Positions 1 through 12,909 of a stretch of DNA of 64,000 nt are shown here, in pieces. Under the pieces are notes generated by a model. It searched no databases and was not told where the DNA came from. It was given only the letters and a program-made list of their open reading frames with translations. Origin of the DNA: Apodemus sylvaticus (Eukaryota; Chordata; Mammalia; Rodentia; Muridae); assembly GCF_947179515.1 (NCBI RefSeq), contig NC_067480.1:13851588-13915587 (forward strand). Reading direction: 5' to 3'. Positions within the stretch are counted from its first letter, which is position 1. Each line of letters starts with the position of its first letter. The position numbers were made by a program, and so were the translations under genes.

Positions 1-1230
1 TGAAAAATTCTGGTTTCATACTCTTTTTTATTTCCTCTATGATACAAATAAACTCAGTTCTTAAAATAGGCAAACAAATTAGCATAAAGAATATGTGTAA
101 TTATGAGAAGAGAAAAATAAAAATAGAAGCAAGGTACAATGGAAGATGGGAAATGGAAGGTATATTTTAAGATTTGAGAAAAGAAAATTCTATGTTTGAA
201 ATTTGAGTTTCATTTCCACTGCGCCTAATCTTGGTACTCGGCAACAATGTAGATCCTTTTGCTCCTTTCTCTGCTTCAACTAACCTTTCTTATTCTTTCC
301 CTATGTTTTTTTTTTCTGAACTACATGAGTTTATTATCACAATGGATAATGGAGCTTCCTGTGTGTTCACTTCTTTGACCTAAGCAAAAAACCAACAATT
401 TGTTCTGGGCTCCCCTAATACTCTGTACTTACTGCTATTGGATTGTCACTGCAACTGCCCATGTTATTATAGTTTATGTGCCTGCAGTAGGGTAAGTAAG
501 CCTTCCTAATATACTTAAGAGCTTGTTATATATTAACTGAATATTTTTCTTCAAAAACATTTGCCTTTCATGTACCACCTACTTTATATTAATTTATAGT
601 TTTAAATCATCAGCTGACTTTAGTAGATTGTACTAACTTGCAGTGTATTGGAAGTAGATAACACCATCTGCAAATATGATTTATCTCTCTAAAATGCATA
701 CAAAATTAAAATAGCTTATGGTACAAGCACACACATAATAATTCAATGTGTGCTCAAAAGAAAGGGTTTAATTATTTTTTTCCACAAAATTAAGCAGATG
801 TTTCCACCTCTTACCCTATCATGCACTGGTAATACACAGTTTATCTTGCATAATGAAGATACAATGTGAGAAGATTAAGTACTGGTGAACGTGTACCTTC
901 CACTAAGGATCAGAGGGAAAACAAAGACTTCTTGGGACCCAAGTATGAATATGGACAGTGTGTGCAAAAGCATGAGTGTTTATGCGCAATTGATCGGTAT
1001 GTGGAAGTATTAGCTTTACCTTCCTTCTATAGGATGCTTAAAAGCACTGTCTATAGATCTCTTAATAATAGTATCTAATGTCTTACTCTCTTCTACACAT
1101 TATAAGAAGAGCAAGGTCATGTTGTCACTCAGTGTGTGCAGCTCCATAAGAGCACACAAAACAAGCCCACTTGATTTCAACTCCTTTTTTTTAAAAGTAG
1201 TTTCTCCTCTGTTTAGTAGTCAAATATGTC
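1..1230. other. AT-rich sequence, no gene recognised
   Basis: No repeat family, conserved open frame or RNA gene is recognised here. A 70-codon open frame at 866-1078 has no recognisable domain and a length expected by chance. Confidence 0.5.
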
Positions 1231-1235
1231 TTTTT

Positions 1236-1508
1236 TGGGAGGGGGATATTTTCTTTATTTATATTTCAGTGTTATCCCTTTTCTTGTTACCCCCAGAACT
1301 CCCCTAACCCATTCCCCCTCCTCTGCTTCTGTGAGGGTGTTCCTCACCCACCCACCTACTCCTGCATCCCTGCCCTGGAATTCCCCTACACTGGGAGCCT
1401 TCACAGGACTAGGAGCCTCTCCTCCCACTGATGCCTGACAAGGCCATCCTCTACTACATATGTGGGTGGAGCCATTGGTCCCTACATGTATACTCCTTGG
1501 TTGATGAT
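1236..1508 (-). mobile_element. L1 3' UTR fragment, antisense
   Basis: The stretch is the reverse complement of the rodent L1 3' UTR. It opens with a T-rich complement of the A tail (TTTCTTTATTTATATTTCA), followed by the C-rich complement of the G-rich 3' UTR tract. The same signature recurs at 16,050, 22,570 and 29,510. It is directly joined at about 1508 to an L1 ORF2 piece in the opposite orientation, so the copy is probably one 5'-inverted insertion. Confidence 0.85.
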
Positions 1509-1641
1509 CCAGTAAAGCATTTGACAAAATTCAATACCACTCATTGTAAAAGTCTTGGAAAGATCAGAAATCCAAAGCCCATACCTAAACATAGCAAAAG
1601 TAATATATGGCAAATCAGTAGCCAACATCAAACTAAATGGG
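1509..1641 (+). pseudogene. L1 ORF2 reverse-transcriptase fragment, inverted relative to its 3' UTR
   Basis: Conceptual translation gives the L1 RT motif-A context (KAFDKIQ) followed by degraded VLE-R-EIQ and NIAKVIY-K-VANIKLNG. The same order is seen in the long L1 at 57,575-57,700. Homology stops near 1641, just after NIKLNG. The fragment runs on the plus strand whereas the adjoining 3' UTR at 1236-1508 runs on the minus strand. That is the arrangement left by twin priming during L1 integration. It is too short and degraded to encode a product. Confidence 0.8.
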
Positions 1642-4363
1642 CTTCCAGTCTTTTGTATGAGTATATCCCTCACCACATAGCCATGCGTCATGGCCTAATC
1701 CATGCTGTAAGCACAGCAACACAGAAAGAGACTTGGGGGGGTGTGTAGAACTTCCCTTAGAGATAAGATATTCCATTCTGGAGGCAAGCTCATTGTCCTA
1801 AAACAGATAAAAATAGTTCACGATACGATGCAGTGACTCCTTAAGACATCAGACTTGGGAGGTTTGTGGAACATTCCATCCTGCAGGGAAACTCAGTTTC
1901 TCAGAGTGTGAACAGCTCAATAGCCGTATGAAGTCCCCACAGCTCACCAGATTCATTAGAGCCCTCCATCCACACCCAAATACAAGCAGTAAGGACTGTT
2001 GAGGGATACTCTCAGAATAGCCAGCGGTCTGGAATAAGCACACTGACTGAACTGCCTAGGAGAAGCAAACACCAGAAAAGCTTCTTGGAAGAAACTCAGA
2101 TCAGTTGAACTCCCCAGAAGAAATTCTCCAACTTGTTAATCTGCCTCCAAGTTATGAGTACACATTCATGATTGAATGAAAAGATTCACAGTTTTCATCC
2201 ATGGCTTTCTCAGGAATCATTGACTCAATTCTGCTCCTATAAGTCCTCACCCATAATCTTTTTATGAAACCCCAACAAAAATATTGGCTCATATTGATTC
2301 ACTTTGGTGGCATCATTACTTTGTCACTGGTTCCATATGTAGGATGCATAGCTATTTATTAATGCCTCCACAGAAGTAATGCCACATAACAATAAGAAAG
2401 CTGTTTTTGACAAATAGAATTGAGGTTATGTTTAGGGGAAGATAGACACAAACAAGACAGATATTAAGACACTGGCAAGCTTGTAGATATTTCTACCACT
2501 TCCATGTCTTAGACTGCTTTGTTCTTGTCTTTACATCTTATTGGAATGATACTTATTATCATACAGACTCTACATTTTTCATTCAAATATCTTTCCTAAA
2601 ATTGTATATGACTAACTGGGCAATGATGAAGCCTGGAAAAATATGGTCTTTCCCAGGGACTAGCCTTCTAATTTAAATATATTTTGATGGAGGAGAGGGA
2701 AGATGAGTAATAATATAATTACATTACAGTTTCCAAAATAAAATAATTTTATATGTACATAGTAGACAAAATTGCAAAATGTTGAACATTGCCATCAAAA
2801 TGTTAGATTCCTAAAAGGTTACTTGGTGAGGCTTACACAAAAGTGTAGAAACTTTGGCAGAGAAACTTGATGTCTTCACCATTTAGAGAAAAAAAAGCAT
2901 CAATTTTTCAGTATTGCTATCCCATTGCTTTCCTCTTCAGACTTAGATGAGTGATGCATTGAGATGTAGACTGTCTATCAGAAGGAATTGTGTGTTGAAG
3001 TTTGACTGCCCTAAGACTGAATCACTCCAGCTGAGCTTTGGTCCTTTAGCTTTTCATAGCCACTAATTCCTTGAACATTAAAATGTTTTTCACATAGGCA
3101 CCATAAATATAGTGGTAAGATATTATTACATAGCTGAAATCATAACAATATATGCCTTTAAATTTTTGGACAGAATGAATTATTATTTCTTTTTATTGAG
3201 TCACTCACAAAGAGTGTGGTTACATTTTCTGCCTTTGGGTTTCAAGCACCTACTGATGAAAGGCAATCAGGTAAATATGGTAATGACATCTACATCACAA
3301 ATATTTGTTTGTCCAAGAGATAATTTTGGGATGTATGTTAATTTTTCTATGTTTATATTTTTTAAACCTGACTTTATATTTCAGATAAAATACATTTGAA
3401 ATATCTGATTTCAAGTACTATTAATAATACTTTATCAATTAAAATAAAATCCTCCAGAGGTATAAAAATGAACTATGTTACTTAGAATATTCTTGCTTTA
3501 ACATTCTTATTTTCAAATTAAGTTGGTTGTTTATACTGAAATGATTATGGGAATTATGTGGTGCCATACAGACTCAAAGGTTTGAAGAGAGAAAATTATA
3601 TTTGCCTCAGAGGAACTGGGTAAGAATATGCTGAGGAAAATGATAATTAATGATGAGAAGTCAAGCTAACTCAAGCCAAATCTTAATCATCCTAGATGAA
3701 AAAATATTCTAAACTCTTCAGTACTCTCATTATTAACTCTATTTCCTCATCTATACCAGAAATGTACATTTGTAGACATTATTGTCAATATTAGTTTACA
3801 CATGTAAACTTTGTAGTTGGCCATGAACTTATATTTATGCAGAAACAACTCTGTGGTTATTTGTTACACAAACCTATTGAGAACAAGCTACCCTGTTGGC
3901 TAGCCTGAAGATCTGTTGAACAGCTGCTCTGGCTTTAAAATTTGGACTTTTTGGATGTGTTTTGAAATACAAACAGAAAATATGGAAGATACAGGAAAAT
4001 ATGATTATTTAAAGTTCATCATTTGCAATGTGACTTTTTGCTTCATTATTGATTATGGAATGGACAAAAGTTTCAGAAAAGTAAGTAGAAATTTTGATGA
4101 CTATATGACAGATCTATACTTGTTTGAAAACTTCATGGACAAGTCCAAAAAAAATTAACAACACAATCATAACTTTTACAATTAAATAATAAATCAGTAC
4201 ATATTAACATGAAAAATATGAAAGCTTTGAATGTACTATCTATACAAAGGATGACCTAGACATTTTTTGCTCAATATATTTGCACAAAGTAAAGATATTT
4301 TACATTTTACCAATAAGGTTTAAAGGGCTATGTAGTCTACTTATCTACTAATATGATTGTATA
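1642..4363. other. AT-rich sequence, no gene recognised
   Basis: The part 1750-2090 is less AT-rich and may be an old interspersed repeat that I cannot name. The remainder is unique-looking and AT-rich. Open frames at 3112-3399 (95 codons) and 3916-4158 (80 codons) are hydrophobic and low in complexity, with no recognised domain. Confidence 0.45.
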
Positions 4364-4376
4364 AAGTCTTGGATTG

Positions 4377-4991
4377 AAAGACAGGGACAAAAAATTGGAA
4401 CAGAGACTGAAGAATAGGCCACCCAGAGACTACCCCATCTAGAGAATCCATCCTATCTGCAAACAGTAAACCCCAACACTCTTGTTGATGCCAAGAAGAT
4501 CTTTCTAATGGGGGCCTGGTATGGCTGTTCCCTGAGAGGTTCTACCTGTACCTGACCAATAGAGATTGAGATACAGCCAACCATCAGACTGAGCAGGGGG
4601 ACCCTAATGGAAGAACTAAGGGAAGGACTGAAGAAGCTAAAGGGGATGTCAACCCCATAAAATGAATGATATCAACTAATTGAACCACCCAGAGCTCCCA
4701 GGGACTAAACCACCAACCAAATATTACACATGGAGGGAGCCAAGACTCTAAATGCATATATAGCATAGGATGGCCTTACCTGACAGCAATGGGAGGGGAA
4801 GAGGGCTTGATGCTTCAGCATAGGAAGATGCTAGACTGGTGAGGTGGGAGTGGATGAATAGGTGGAGGAGCACCCTCATAGAGGCAACAGAGAGGGGATG
4901 AGGGGGAATGGAACTCGGAATTGGTGGCGGGGTAACCAGTAAGGGGGATATCATTTGAAATGTAAATGATAAAATGATTAATAAAAAAATT
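4377..4991 (+). mobile_element. 5'-truncated L1, 3' UTR only, with TSD
   Basis: The sequence is a sense rodent L1 3' end. It runs from the segment just after the ORF2 stop through the G-rich 3' UTR to ATTTGAAATGTAAATGATAA and a short A-rich tail. It is flanked by a 13-bp direct repeat with one mismatch, 4364-4376 (AAGTCTTGGATTG) and 4992-5004 (AAGTCTAGGATTG). This supports target-primed reverse transcription of a 615-bp truncated copy. Divergence from the 59.6-kb L1 3' UTR suggests an older subfamily. Confidence 0.85.
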
Positions 4992-5049
4992 AAGTCTAGG
5001 ATTGCATAAAGCAAACAAATAAATACTTTTTATTTTAAAAAATACAATA

Positions 5050-5094
5050 AATGAATGAATGAATGAATGAATAAATAAATAAATAAATAAATAA
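5050..5094. repeat. (AATG)n/(AAAT)n microsatellite
   Basis: A run of AATG units passes into AAAT units. Confidence 0.95.
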
Positions 5095-5815
5095 GATTTT
5101 TTCAAAAGCATGTTGTTTAACAGAAGTCATTCACAGTTCATCCAGGCAATGTACAAGAGCACAGCTATTAAAAGCAGTATTTAATTGGCAGGAAAATCTG
5201 TGTGGAACTTTTTCATGAGTAAATCAGCTCACTTTCACAAAAGTGAAACACAGTGTTGTAAATAAAATTCATAAAATGCCATTGATATGTTGGCATCTAT
5301 ATAACGACAGTAAGTCATTATAAACCATGTGTATATAGTTCTGTGTGAAGACACAGCACACTAATTAGGACTTTGAAATAAAAAAACCAGCAAACAAGCG
5401 AAAATGTGACTTGTTTATAGATACTGGCGTTGCTCCCTTGCTAATGTGATTTGCTAGTGGTTGTAAGCTGGCAGCTGTTTCTGTGCAAAATACAATGCCA
5501 TTGCTATAGTGATTTAAAACTACACTTGGCCTCCTCTCAGATGAGTAATGAGTCTAGAAGATTCTACTTGGGTGTTTGCTTAGGAATTCTTCAGAGATAG
5601 TATCTGGCTACTCTTGGTTCTCCTCTGGAAATGTAACAAACAAAAGAGCCTCCAAGTTTTCTCTGGTTATTGTTTGTCTGTTTTTCTCTCATACTTTACA
5701 TCTCTACCATGCTTTTCTTCCCCTCCCTCCTTTCCTCCTTGTTCTCTCCAACCTCCCTCCTTCCTCCAAATCCACATATCTTTTGTATCTCTTCAAAGAA
5801 GAGCAGGCTTCCCAG
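5095..5815. other. Sequence with no gene recognised
   Basis: AT-rich up to about 5680, then pyrimidine-rich at 5680-5770. No coding or RNA feature is supported. Confidence 0.4.
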
Positions 5816-5817
5816 GT

Positions 5818-6065
5818 ACATCTCTGTCTTAGGATTTCTATTTCTGCACCAACATCAAGACCAAGAAGCAAAGTGGGGAGGAAAGGGTTCTTATCAAACC
5901 CATGACTACCAGCCCAGAGATGGTACCACCCACAAGGGGCCCTCCCTGTTTCATCACTAATTGAAAAAATATGCCTTAGAGCTGTATCTCATGGAGGCAT
6001 TTCCTCACCTGATGCTCCTTTCTCTGTGGTAACTGCAGCTTGTGTCAAGTTGAAACAAAACCAGC
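5818..6065 (+). mobile_element. Rodent interspersed repeat, hAT-like (URR1-type, name uncertain)
   Basis: The segment has the pattern of a common rodent repeat: TTAGGATTTCTATTTCTGCA at its start and GTGTCAAGTTGAAACAAAAC near its end. The same family appears at 28,405 and, in the opposite orientation, at 19,130 and 22,905. From memory I place it with the non-autonomous hAT-derived URR1-type repeats, but the name was not checked. It has no coding capacity. Confidence 0.6.
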
Positions 6066-6740
6066 CAGTACAATCACCAAACATAGTATAACAAGTTGCA
6101 ATGTGATCAGGCATAAATCCTCAGATCAAGGCTGGAAAAGGGTCCCAAGAGCAGGCAAAACAGTCAGGGGCAGGCCCTGCTTTCACTGTTAGGAGTCTCA
6201 CAAGAATACCAAGCTATACAACCATAACATATATGCAAATGACATAATGCAGATCCTCACAGGCTCTGAGATTATCACTGTAGTCTCTGTGTGCTTCTAT
6301 TATTCCTGGATAGTTGATTCTGTGAGCCATGTTCTCTTGGTTTTCTGGACTCTTCTGGCTCTTAAAATCCTTCCTTTCTCTCTTTCACACGGATCCCTGC
6401 AGTTACCTTATGTTTGGCTGTGAGTCTTTCCATCCGCTCCCATTATTTGCTGAATGAAGCCTCTCTGATGGTGCTTGAAGTCTGATCTGTGAGTATAGCA
6501 GAATACCGTTAGAAATCATTTGAAAGATGTTTCGTTCTCTTTCAGATTTTTTTTTTTTGAGCCACGGAGTCTGTTTTAGCAGGTAACTGCCTGTTGGCCA
6601 TCATTGCTGCCTTATCCCCTACACTCAGGACCAGTTCTTATTCCCTTGATCTTTGGTCTCCAAACTTTTGTCATAAAGAGATTTTTTCTCTCAGTTAAAA
6701 TTTTCACATCTGAATTCTTATTCATTCTCACCTGTTGTGT
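6066..6740. repeat. Possible unnamed rodent interspersed repeat
   Basis: This stretch has a more balanced base composition than its surroundings and feels familiar as a dispersed rodent repeat (GATCAAGGCTGGAAAAGGGT and downstream). I cannot assign a family and see no open frame. It may be a solo LTR or an old L1 3' end. Confidence 0.3.
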
Positions 6741-6872
6741 CAGTGTATAAAATCATGTCCAGCCAAGCCTGAGGATATTATTTCAATTCCTGGACCCACA
6801 TAGTAGAAGAAGAAAATCAAATCCTTCACATTTTCCTCTGGTCTCCACATGCTCATATACAATGCATGTTGT

Positions 6873-6874
<2 letters not shown>

Positions 6875-6921
<47 letters not shown>

Positions 6922-6952
6922 CACACACGCACACACACACACTCACACACAC
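6875..6952. repeat. (CA)n microsatellite
   Basis: An almost perfect AC/CA run of about 78 bp. Open frames across it are artefacts of the repeat. Confidence 0.97.
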
Positions 6953-6959
6953 AATCAAA

Positions 6960-7960
6960 TTCAGTAAACAAAGAGAGGAAAAATATCATCCTTGAAAATA
7001 AATAACTGGTAAGTCAGGTACCTGGATATAGATATATGCTTATCAAAATGAAACAACTGCTCCCCTAATTACAGTTCTTTATTATGTATTATCAGATTCT
7101 TTCCATTTTTCAAAAGTTAAGGGATGCTTTAATACAAAATACATATTTTATATTGAGAGAATAAAAAAAGATAAAAATCAACTGGATTCAGATGTTATTA
7201 AATCAGTTTTGCATAAAGTTCATGAACATAATCAAATAGAAGCTAGATTATCTAAGATATTGTTAGTATTTATATACTGCATTTTATTTATTTTCAATAA
7301 TGGCAGTCTCTTTTAACTCTAAATGTATTTTTGTCTTATACCTTCATGTCACTTTAAAATATCTCATATTATCCAATTTATTGCAAAACAACTCACATAC
7401 TAGGATGTTAACTACATTTTTCCTTGTATTTCAGCTAACAGAATTAAAGCAGCTTCACTATCAAACCAAAAATTGTTATTAAAAAGCAAGAAACATTGGC
7501 TTTTAAAATATTAAGAAGGATTTGAGCCCTACTGACTATTTTCCTGACATGGATCACGCACTATTCTCTCTGTAACTATGCAGTTCATACTGAGGAATCC
7601 CTTGGACATGTTGGCAAAAAAAAAATGCAAATTTGCAGCAGTCTTTAGGTATATGATTTCCCCTCACTTCTGTAACACCTGTCCTTTAATTTAGATCTTG
7701 TACTAATGTAATTGTCAATTTTACATGTATATTGCTAAATCTGATGTCATGATGATGACTGATAAAGATTACAGAGATGAGGATGAATTCAGTGGAAAGG
7801 CAGTGTAAACGTAATTATAAATTCACTAAACTTCTTTAATATGTAAGAGAAATGCACGAATACATTTTTATGTCTGCCTCAAACAGACTAATACAGGTCC
7901 AGGAGAAAAGTGAGACATGGTACATGAACATGTATACAATTATATATAAATATAAATGGA
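6960..7960. other. AT-rich sequence, no gene recognised
   Basis: No repeat family or coding signal is recognised. Confidence 0.4.
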
Positions 7961-7980
7961 GAGGAGAAAAATACGAGAAT

Positions 7981-8122
7981 ACATACAGAGGGAGAGAGAG
8001 GGAAAGAGACAAAGAAAGAGAATGACAGAGAGACAAACAGATAGAGAGCAAGAAAGACAGAGAGAGATGTGAAGGGGATTGGGGAGAGACAGAGGGTGTA
8101 GAGGGAGACAGAGGAGGAAGTG
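7981..8122. repeat. GA-rich imperfect simple repeat
   Basis: Purine-rich imperfect GAGA/GACA sequence. The 65-144 codon minus-strand open frames over it are Leu/Ser/Pro-rich translations of the repeat complement, not genes. Confidence 0.85.
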
Positions 8123-8469
8123 GGTGAAAGGCCACACTGCATGGTTTGAGAAAGCCTGATACTCTATGAACAGCTACAGGAATGGAGCTTGTCAACAGGC
8201 AACAGGGACAAAACACTTCTTCAGCAATAACAGTCCCTTCAGTGACCCCACCAGCCTCAAGTCTCTTCAAGTCTCATTGATGCAGCTACAGGAAATTTAA
8301 ATCATTTCTGTATCTGGGAAATACTAAAGCTTCAATTTTTAATCTCAAGTCTTTCATACCAGCAACTATGGCTGAGAAGTGTTTAGCTCAGATTCCATCT
8401 CAGCTCTCCTAACCCTTAACCAGGAAGTTTTCCTAATTCATAATTCATGGAATTTCCCTTCTTTTTTAT

Positions 8470-8520
8470 ATGCGCGCGCATGCGTGCGTGCACACACATA
8501 CAAACACACACACGCACACA
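8470..8520. repeat. (GC)n/(CA)n alternating purine-pyrimidine tract
   Basis: The run ATGCGCGCGCATGCGTGCGTGC leads into CA repeats. It is strictly alternating purine/pyrimidine over about 30 bp, a composition able to adopt Z-DNA. Confidence 0.85.
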
Positions 8521-9180
8521 GTTTCTTCTAAATTACCATTATAGTTTTTCAAGACTGTAAACATAGAGAATGTATTGGGCTCAAGGATCAACTTTTTTAA
8601 AATTTCTTAGTTCTAATGTTTGAGTGGAATATAAAACATTAATTATTTAGCACTTACAGGTCTTATATCTGAAAAGTACTTGTTTTAGCAATTATGCTCA
8701 TTTTATCATAATAAAAAGAGAATAAAAATGTTTAGCATGCATAGGAAAGATAATGTTATCCTTGCATTTGTAGGCTTTTGTTCTTTGAAGAGAAATTACT
8801 CTATGATGAAAAGCCATGAGAGCATCTGGCTCCTTGGCAAGTTCCAGCTACCGCTGGCAATCCAGAGACCCTGAGCAACTGTCAGATGCTTCAGATACTA
8901 TGGATGTGCTCCATCTAAACTCATCCACAGTTGCTGCCTTCCTATATATCAAGCCTACTCAGGCCCTATGCAAACTAAATTCATCATTTATACATACACA
9001 TTTAAGCACACACACACATGCACACTCACACGCAACCATTCCTACTAACACTACAGTTAATAATCATACCTAATAGTCAAATAACATATATACATATCAA
9101 AATAATTTGAAAAAAATATATTTCTAAAATCCCATATTTTATTACATTCTCATACTCATAGCATTGACACATGTAGATGA
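8521..9180. other. Sequence with no gene recognised
   Basis: Mostly AT-rich, with a short CA-rich patch at 9005-9035. An 85-codon frame at 8816-9073 ends in that CA tract and shows no domain. Confidence 0.4.
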
Positions 9181-9188
9181 GCATTATT

Positions 9189-9560
9189 TAGATATAGATA
9201 GATATAGATATAGATATAGATGATATATATAGATATAGATAGAAATAAGAGATAGATGAGATAGATATAGACATAGACATAGATTAGATATAGATATAGA
9301 TGATATATATAGATATAGATAGAGATAAGAGATAGATGAGATAGATATAGACTTAGACTAGACATAGACATAGACATAGACATAGACATAGGTATAGGTA
9401 TAGGTATAGATGATATAGATGATATAGATGATATAGATTATAGATATAGATATAGATATAGATATAGATATAGATATAGATATAGATATAGATATAGATA
9501 TAGATATAGATATAGATGAGATAGATATAGATATAGATGATATAGATGATATAGATATAG
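9189..9560. repeat. Complex GATATA/ATAGAC microsatellite with higher-order repeats
   Basis: About 370 bp built of ATAGAT, GATATA and ATAGAC hexamer-like units. A block at 9200-9264 recurs at 9292-9351 almost unchanged (both contain GATATATATAGATATAGATAG and AGATAAGAGATAGATGAGATAG), so there is second-order duplication. From about 9433 to 9515 it is a near-perfect ATAGAT run. Minus-strand frames of Ile/Tyr/Ser and Met-Ser are translations of the repeat. Confidence 0.95.
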
Positions 9561-9619
9561 CTATCCCCAAGGTAATTAATATATTTTCTCATGTTTGTTT
9601 ATTTGTTGGTTTGTTTGTT

Positions 9620-12350
9620 TGGGCTAGAATAGGAGTTGATTATTTAGAGATAATTTTGTCCAAATAAGGCTATGTCCCACATTCCTCCAAAGTCTCCAGG
9701 TTTGGAATTTTTTAATATGTAATTTAGATTCTAAATCCCTGGACAAGAAGAGCTTGACCTTCCAGCATGTATGCCATGTGCAAATCACTGCAGGAACAGA
9801 TTGCTTAACCAAAGGCAAACAAACAGAGCTGGACTGCTGCCGCCTCATGTGCAGGACGTTCGATTAGTGGGTCATTGCCAAGTCCTGGTGATTGTACTGA
9901 CTGTACACCTGGCAAGAAGCTCACACAAGAAGATGGTATACTCTGAATGCTACTTGAAGTTTTAAGTCATCTGCTGTCATAATAACCATAGATGATGGGA
10001 AAAGTGGAATGCATGCATGAAAATTTTAATTTTCAAATGATCTATTAAAATTGTATGTAAAATTCATTACCATTTGGTCCACACTGCCATGACTTTAAGA
10101 TTCTAGTGTATTCTGTTTTCAAAATTAAATTTATTATAGTTTTATACATCAATCGTCTATTTATTTCAGTAGTCACTTCTGTGGTGATATAACCATGTTT
10201 CTTTTCTTCCTGTCTCATATTTATAAAATATGGTATTTGGTATTGCAGTAAAATGTTGAATTTTTATCTTTCTTGTGTTTTTGAGCTGCATATCTGCTCT
10301 TAAGACTGATCCATCAGTAGTGACTTGTAAAAAAAAATTGAAATGATACTGTAGAAGGAATAAGGATATTTTTTGATTTTAGTATTGAAAACAAAATTTT
10401 ATAAAGCTTTTCAACTTGCTAAATATACCAATCAATCAATGTCTTATAATGGTATTTGGAGCAGTAAAAATGGATTTTTCCAGCACAATTTATCTGATAG
10501 ATTTCAACATTATTTTCCTAAACTACCCAAATAGATAGTTGAACCTACTTCCTTGGATGGAGACATCAAAATTAGGTAGCCAGCAGATTAGTTGCCTCCG
10601 TGATTTCCAATCTTACTGGACTATCACATGCACAATAATTGGCATAATTTTGAATCATTTTCCTCATCTGTGGTTATGCAATACTTAAGGGTACATGGTT
10701 TACCTCCTTTGGTTCACTGTCTTCTCCCTGTTACATACAGAAGCGCCAGGCAAATCATTTGCTGGAAAAGCTGATTAGATAAATGCTAGGGGCTGATTTA
10801 TTTATAAATTTTACAATTCGCTTAAGTACTTCATGATAAGAAACCACAGTTTGCTGAAGTTGGCATTGAAAAAATGGAACTGAAGGTGTCCTGTAGGCCA
10901 AGAGGAAGCCTGAGTACCAACAGGAAACAAGGAAATGATTTTGGCAGCATCTGGTTTTCAGGGTTGGGATAATTACTTCATTGTGTAACCACTATTTCAG
11001 TATTATCATTTTTTTTTCTCTTTAAATCAATGATCTCTAAATATCCTAAAGAACTCTCCTCTGGTCATGTGGTTCTCCTGCTAATTTGGTGTTTAACAAA
11101 AAGAGCATTATATGGGCGCAGCATGAGATCATAATAAGAAAGGCACTTGAGTAAACACTCTGTAGTCCATTACTTTGGTTGATTTTCAGTCTTTTAGCTT
11201 AAAATGGACAGCATTTATTGCAAAATAAATTGAATCTAACTACATAAAAGGGACTCCAGTTTCTAGATGGCTTAGGAGATCAGAATTTCTAGCATGTACT
11301 TCCAGTGTTACGTGGCCATTAGTGGAAGTGTGCTGTATTTCATTAGAACAAAGACTGGCATACTTTTAAGACTGCACTGATCAAATTGAGGAAAATATAA
11401 GTTATATGCTTAAACATGGAATTTAGATAGTAGTCAAAAATAACCGTATTAATGTGATTTAGTAATCAAGACTCTAGAAGTAACTCTAAGCTACCAGGTT
11501 AGGGAACTGGAGGAAAAGCTTCAGAAACCTATTATAAAAAATAATTGGAGAAAGACCTTTATAACTACTGTCCAGATCTTTGAGACACAAGCACCGTTTG
11601 GCTCATTCTGCTAACCAAGAAACTTATAAGAAAATAACTACAAATCAGAGATTTATGATCTAGGAGATAAAATGCCATTAGAATAACCTAGAGAGCTGAA
11701 AAATCAGAAACCCCATATTCTTATAAGAACCCATTTGTGATACCTAGAGCACCGTCATTAGGAAGAATGGAACCACAGAGAAAAGAGTATCACATCTTTC
11801 CACTCTAGATTCCAATGTCTAGTGCAGCTTGTGAATGAAGCCAATATGAAAGCACCTATTTCAAAGAAAATTACCTTTCTGAATCCAGCTATAAGTCAGG
11901 ATCACAAGACTGTATGGAAAGATTTTGAGCACAGAGACTGCAGTTTAATAATTGCTGCAAATTTTAAAGCTTATGTCTTTCATTTTCTCTTGCTTAACTT
12001 GGACACAGCTCCAAAACAAAGGAATACAGAAAGATAATCTGTCTGGAACGATATAATTAATTCTTGATTAACCAAATACAAAATCCCATAAAACCTGTGA
12101 TTTCTGTAGAAAAGAGAACATTTACTTTTGGCTGAAGTTTTAGATATGAGTAATTAAAGTTCAACACGATAAAGGTCACTCAAACCTGTTCCTTTGTGCA
12201 TTGATGAATTTCCTGACATACAAACAAAACAACAAAACAACCAATCAGTCAATCAACAAAACAATACAAGAAGAAAGCACTAAGAGCAACATTTAAAGGT
12301 TAATAAAACAAGCAACTCAATGAATAGACTTTGGGGTGGCTATAAACACA
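9620..12350. other. Long AT-rich stretch without recognised genes or repeats
   Basis: About 2.7 kb with no recognisable L1, SINE or LTR. The longest frames (60-75 codons at 9624-9965 and 11,822-12,037) have no known domain. This is one of the longest repeat-poor parts of the window. Confidence 0.45.
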
Positions 12351-12371
12351 TGAACAGGGATTCTTTGTAGT

Positions 12372-12424
12372 AGTGATGATAATAACAATAATATTAATAA
12401 TAATAATAACAACAATAATAATAC
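12372..12424. repeat. (ATA/ATAACA)n microsatellite
   Basis: Imperfect AAT trinucleotide run with AAC interruptions. Confidence 0.9.
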
Positions 12425-12852
12425 TTTACATTATTATGTGTTTTGGGTAAAGAAAGTAAAATATATTACCACAAAATAATTATGCAAAGATCACACAAGA
12501 CTTTATTTAGGGAAGTTCATATTATCTTAAACAATAGCAGCAAAATAATTGACAATATCCCAAATCTGCCTATTTAGAAAAATTGATGTTTAATAATAGA
12601 CACACTAAACTATTACTATGTTTTGGGAAGGAGCATCATGGAAGTGTTACTAAAATAGAATCTTTTTTAGTGCCAATGTTATCCTAACTATATGAAGATC
12701 AACAATAGACAAAAGAAATTTATGGCTGTAGAGATATGAGCAGATGTTGCCACAAGAAAAATGGGCAAGTTTATTCTGGCAATGTGTACCAGAAAAATAT
12801 GTGAGATAGTAATAAAATGATTGAAGTACAATTTAGAAAGGTATGTACCTTC

Positions 12853-12862
12853 ACACGCACAC

Positions 12863-12905
<43 letters not shown>
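12853..12905. repeat. (CA)n microsatellite
   Basis: CA run of about 50 bp with two CG interruptions at its left end. Confidence 0.96.
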
Positions 12906-12907
<2 letters not shown>

Positions 12908-12909
12908 CA

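Noticed and set aside
7836..8270. 144-codon minus-strand frame
   Set aside because: Leu/Ser/Pro-rich translation of a GA-rich tract without a domain.
9156..9592. Ile/Tyr and Met-Ser repeat frames
   Set aside because: Produced by the GATATA microsatellite in three frames.
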